Shown: piece by piece, positions 60,435 through 64,000 of the stretch | Layout: each line of letters starts with the position of its first letter | Position numbering within the stretch: the stretch's first letter is position 1 | Source of the DNA: Chrysopilus asiliformis | Taxonomy: Eukaryota; Arthropoda; Insecta; Diptera; Rhagionidae | DNA: 64,000 nt | Direction: 5' to 3' | NCBI GenBank assembly: GCA_964034945.1 | Contig: OZ035963.1 | Span: forward strand, 60,919,182-60,983,181 | Notes under the pieces: model-generated | Database searches by the model: none | What the model was told of the DNA's origin: nothing | The model's input: only the letters and a program-made list of their open reading frames with translations | Made by a program: the position numbers and the translations under genes

Positions 60435-62329
60435 TTTCATTATAAAATGTTTGTATTATAAGCCACCATATCTTTTTCCGGTTGGTAAATAAATAAAAAA
60501 AAATATGTGGATCACTTTTTATACAAATTTGAAGAAATTAAATTCCCTTAGAGTTTTCGCTTATAAATATAAACAAAAATTGAGACAAATCTTTTCTCTG
60601 ATCGTTCTTCCAAAATTGTCTGCCACACAAAAATTCATTATCACAACTTTTTTTTGGAGAAAGCTCCAATTTTTTTAATGATTTTTATGTGGCCAAAAAC
60701 AAGTGAGCGGTGGGTGGGTGGGGGGGGGGGGGGCTGAAGATACTGGTTTTCTTCCTGGGCGCCGTATGTCTTTGAATGGCTTTGCCCCTTGTTAAAAAAA
60801 TATATGGGTAAGTAAATGACAAAATTTGTAACTCAGGGCATGTTTTTTAAAGAAATCAACAAATAGTTTTGCCTGCGGCGCATTTTATCAAGGGTGTCTG
60901 GTCTACATTTTTTCGTACAAAAGAAATGGAAAAACAGTCTTCCCGAAGAGGTGGGCCCTAATGAGATTTTTGCGGGGGGAGGAGGGGTGGCGATTCCTGG
61001 TTACGTCACTGCTTAGACTCCTATCAACTGATCTCAATTTAACAACAAAAAAACATCATATTTCACGCAATAAACAACATAAAATTGTGAGAATAGCAAA
61101 AAGTATTGCTTCGGGTCTTTGGAATTTGTGTAATGCTTCCTGGTTTTTGATAGTTAAAACCACAAATTACCAGCGGCTAAAGTTAATAAGGCCCATCGAA
61201 AAGCCGTCAATATACTATTAAGAGCATATGTAACCCCTTTTTGCATAAATGCTCTTGATAGCCGATGATGACACAACTCTACATTCTGCTATTAGAGACG
61301 AGGCTAGATTTTATCGGAATGATATTTTCGCGATTCTCCTCACATGTTATGCATATATGCATGAAATGGAATTTTCTATGGCCGACCTATAGTTATGCTT
61401 TTTGCAGATGGCAACATAATTCGCTACTGATTCACTTGTAATACGGATAACTGGTATATATATTTATGTCGGCATAGCTTTGGTGTTTCGGTATTGCTTT
61501 GTGGTGTGGTTTTTTGCACCAATGGTTCGTTATAGCTGACCGCTAGTCAAGCGGCGAATTGTGAATCTATCGAAGAGCAAAAATCGCCTTCGGTGGTTAT
61601 CACAGAATTGCCATTCAAAAAGCTACAAATTGGCCATGGACCCATCGTAAATTTCGCATATGGTTGTGAAACGCACACCCAGTTTAAACCCCGATTATTC
61701 CCGGAATTCTCTTGTGGTTGAATATATATTAAACGATCGAACGAATGTTAGAGTAATTCCAGTGCAGAAACGATTACTAATAATAATTGACCAACGAAAG
61801 TCTCGAATTTATTACCTTTCCAATAGGCGCATTTGAACTATTCCTAATTGCTACATCGGAAGCGAACGAAAAAAAAGTCTATTTTGTTCTATAAAATTAA
61901 ACAGCTTGCCTAGAGTTATGTTTAAGTTGTTGGGCAGCCATAGTAGTCGTTAGGTTGAAAACTAGACCCGGGATGAGCTGGAACTTACAACAGATTAGGG
62001 GCTGTCCATAAAATACGTCACACTAAAGTGAAGAGGGGAGCGGATCTGCGGTACTGTGTCCGCATTTCGCAGTCACACTATCGCAGATCTGCCTTCCTCT
62101 CCCCAAAAGTGTGACGGCGATATTAAATTCCTTACCAAAAATACGAAAACTTATACGAAAGGAGAGAGAGAGCGTTCGAAAAGGTTAAAATTAGGGGTAC
62201 GTATTTCATTTCTGTAAATTATTACAAAAATGCAATTTTCATATTTAGAGCTGTTGGCATCAACGAATCATAGGAAATTAGGTTCAACTTAAATCATAGT
62301 TTCCTTACCGGTAGGTCACTTTCATCATT
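60435..62329. other. Intergenic with a G-run, one motif copy and a partial MITE
   Basis: A G homopolymer lies at 60720-60733. GCCTGCGGCGCATTTT at about 60872 is the dispersed motif inverted. From 61997, GGGGCTGTCCATAAAATACG opens a damaged relative of the 62818 MITE, with inner inverted repeats (CACACTAAAGTGAAGAGGGG, and CCTCTCCCCAAAAGTGTG on the other side). Confidence 0.5.
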
Positions 62330-62333
62330 TTAA

Positions 62334-62532
62334 CCCTTAAAGGCTTGGTGGTACACGCGATGTACCACCTTTTTTGTAACAAATACTGCACGGTGGTATC
62401 AAAATTGTACCACCAATTAAACCGTCTTTCATTGCCGTATAATACTTTAAAATACTAAAAAAATAAAAAAAAATTTTTTTTTCGAGTGCCGCAAGGGTGA
62501 AAATATTTGCTATTTTTCTGTGCCTCTAAGGG
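62334..62532. mobile_element. piggyBac-like MITE with TTAA duplication
   Basis: TTAA at 62330-62333 and 62533-62536. The ends are CCCTTAAAGGC and, in complement, CCCTTAGAGGC. The 199-bp interior has GGTGGTAC and GTACCACC words. CCC...GGG ends with TTAA are the piggyBac signature. Confidence 0.82.
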
Positions 62533-62817
62533 TTAAAGGGATTTCAATGTCCGCTCACTAAAAAAATTCAAAGAAAAAGCTAATGAAACGGCCGTTTTTT
62601 TTAAATTAAGAAGCAAAAATTTTTCAACAAAATTAAATCTATTTTTCTCTTTAAAAATATTCGTCTGCGGCGCATTTTTTTTATGCCTTGTAAAAATGAA
62701 AACTAGCAGACGTTTTGCTCTCAATGAGTCGCTTTGCAATTAAAAACACATAAAATTGATAAAATTGATGAAAAAGCGAAACTTGTACAAGTTTTGGATT
62801 GTGAAAATATGGCATTA

Positions 62818-62972
62818 GGGGCTGTTCATAAAATATGTAACCCTTTTAAGGGGGAAGGGGTTTGCGGTGGTGTGAAACTCCATACAAAAATCGCGAAAAA
62901 GCTAGACGAAGGGGGGAAGGGGTTCGAAAAGCTGGAAATTAGCTTTTTATTGCGTATTTTATGGACAGCCCC
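62818..62972. mobile_element. GGGGCTGTCCATAAAAT-type MITE with TTA duplication
   Basis: The ends GGGGCTGTTCATAAAATATG and, in complement, GGGGCTGTCCATAAAATACG match over 20 bp with two differences. TTA flanks both sides (62815-62817 and 62973-62975). Only 155 bp long. Fragments of the family lie near 29455, 40583 and 61997. Confidence 0.85.
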
Positions 62973-63365
62973 TTAGAAAATTTTATGTTTTTTGTATTAT
63001 TAAACAGTAAACAGGCAAAAGCTCAATTGCAGAGCGCCCAATTGGAATTACTTAAAACTGGTGTGTGAAAAGATTGTTTTTAATAACTTCACCTGCGGCG
63101 CATTTTCTTAGTATATGTTTTAGCATACAGTGCACTGTATTTCGCAATTCTTGTCTGCAATACAGATTTTGTGTTCCAGAAAAAATGTTTTTTCGAGTAT
63201 CTGTATTGTATCTAAAAAAAAAAAAGAAAATGAAAATGCAACGAGTTTTTTCCTCGGCGTTTTTTTCAAAACAACAAAATCTACCACAAAAAATATCATT
63301 TTACACTTCTTACACGCAGCTGCAAACCATATCTATACAACACTGCGTGAATGCCCCTATTTTCC

Positions 63366-63396
<31 letters not shown>

Positions 63397-64000
63397 TTTC
63401 TTTATTGAACATAACCACATTATTTTAATTTAATTAACGTGTAAATTGAATGAGTCCCCAGCATTGATATTTGCATTTATTTTAATCTCTTTGAATTTTT
63501 TAACGATACTGTAAGGATTAACCTAAGCGAAAAATTCACACACTGTTGCCAATTTGTAAAACAACAAAATAAACTTCTGTCGGTTGGTAAAGATTTACCG
63601 GATTAAGGGAAACGCCCAAATGCCTATAAATTTTTATTAGTTATTTTAGCAAAGTATCCACTATATATACTGCTGTATAGTAACAGTAATAATACTACTT
63701 TTTACTACAGCATTTTAAAATCTGCACTACCATGAAACCGACGAGGGTGCAAAGTGTTATTGCAATTTGTAATGGCCGCCGTCGTTATGATGCTGCGAAA
63801 CCAAAAAGAAGGGGGTGGGGGGTTTAAAATTACTTAGCATATGAAATGGTACATTACAAAAAGTATAAAACACACTGGAAAAAAAGGTTATATCATAATA
63901 ACGTTGTACACTCTATGCTCGTTTTTAAGTTTGTGTGGCATTAAGTATACAAAATATAGACAACACTTTAATCCAATTTCCATTTGGAAAGCATAGTATT
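62973..64000. other. Intergenic to window end
   Basis: CACCTGCGGCGCATTTTCTT at about 63087 is a dispersed motif copy, inverted; another is at about 62664, just before the MITE. An AAT microsatellite lies at 63368-63393. No gene is supported. Confidence 0.45.

Overview
The window is AT-rich animal nuclear DNA and looks like an insect, most likely a dipteran. The reasons are introns of 55-65 bp with GT-AG borders, an NSRP1-type splicing regulator, an SHB-type SH2 adaptor, DD41D (rosa-type) mariners, and repeats built like Drosophila DINE-1/INE-1 Helentrons. The species cannot be named from the sequence alone. I see no rRNA, tRNA gene, CRISPR array or bacterial-type operon.

Three protein genes can be supported, all on the + strand. 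(1) 1736-18107 holds the 3' seven coding exons of an SHB-family SH2 adaptor (at least 982 residues; the 5' exons lie outside the window). All splice phases join, and the protein ends in a complete SH2 domain with FLVR arginine. Its introns, above all the 9.2-kb one at 1938-11108, are full of transposon relics. (2) 22146-23453 is a complete three-exon NSRP1 (CCDC55) gene with a 55-bp first intron. (3) 47622-48365 is an uninterrupted 247-codon frame for a secreted or type I membrane protein with a signal peptide, ten ectodomain cysteines and one C-terminal membrane segment. I do not recognise its family.

The rest, especially 24-64 kb, is a graveyard of non-autonomous transposons, many with both ends and the target-site duplication still readable. 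Recognised groups are: canonical Helitrons (A|TC...CTAG|T with a 3' hairpin) at 4638, 36497, 45746, 46380 and 60109; DINE-1-like Helentrons with 13-bp subterminal inverted repeats at 24458, 36308, 41678, 43345 and 49296; three internally deleted or decayed DD41D mariners at 32507, 43425 and 55164; a Tc1/mariner relic at 46081; a hAT MITE with an 8-bp duplication at 44836; TTA-duplicating MITEs at 7026, 53708 and 62818; TTAA-duplicating piggyBac-like MITEs at 46972 and 62334; a tRNA-derived SINE at 31572; and several palindromic MITEs. Nesting is common (mariner inside Helentron, Helitron inside Helentron, Helitron piece inside Tc1 relic, MITE inside MITE).

Unusual repeats include a roughly 370-bp AATCGT hexamer array that appears to have grown from the terminal inverted repeat of a small element (27879-28347), a 41-bp minisatellite (57500-58835), an AT-rich minisatellite shared by two introns of the adaptor gene, and a dispersed GCGCCGCAGGC motif found in both orientations at about a dozen loci. 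No new multi-gene system was found. The most novel items are the orphan membrane-protein gene, the twin DLPFDMPKLRRR motif of the adaptor, the hexamer/TIR element and the GTACTGG-filled hAT MITE.
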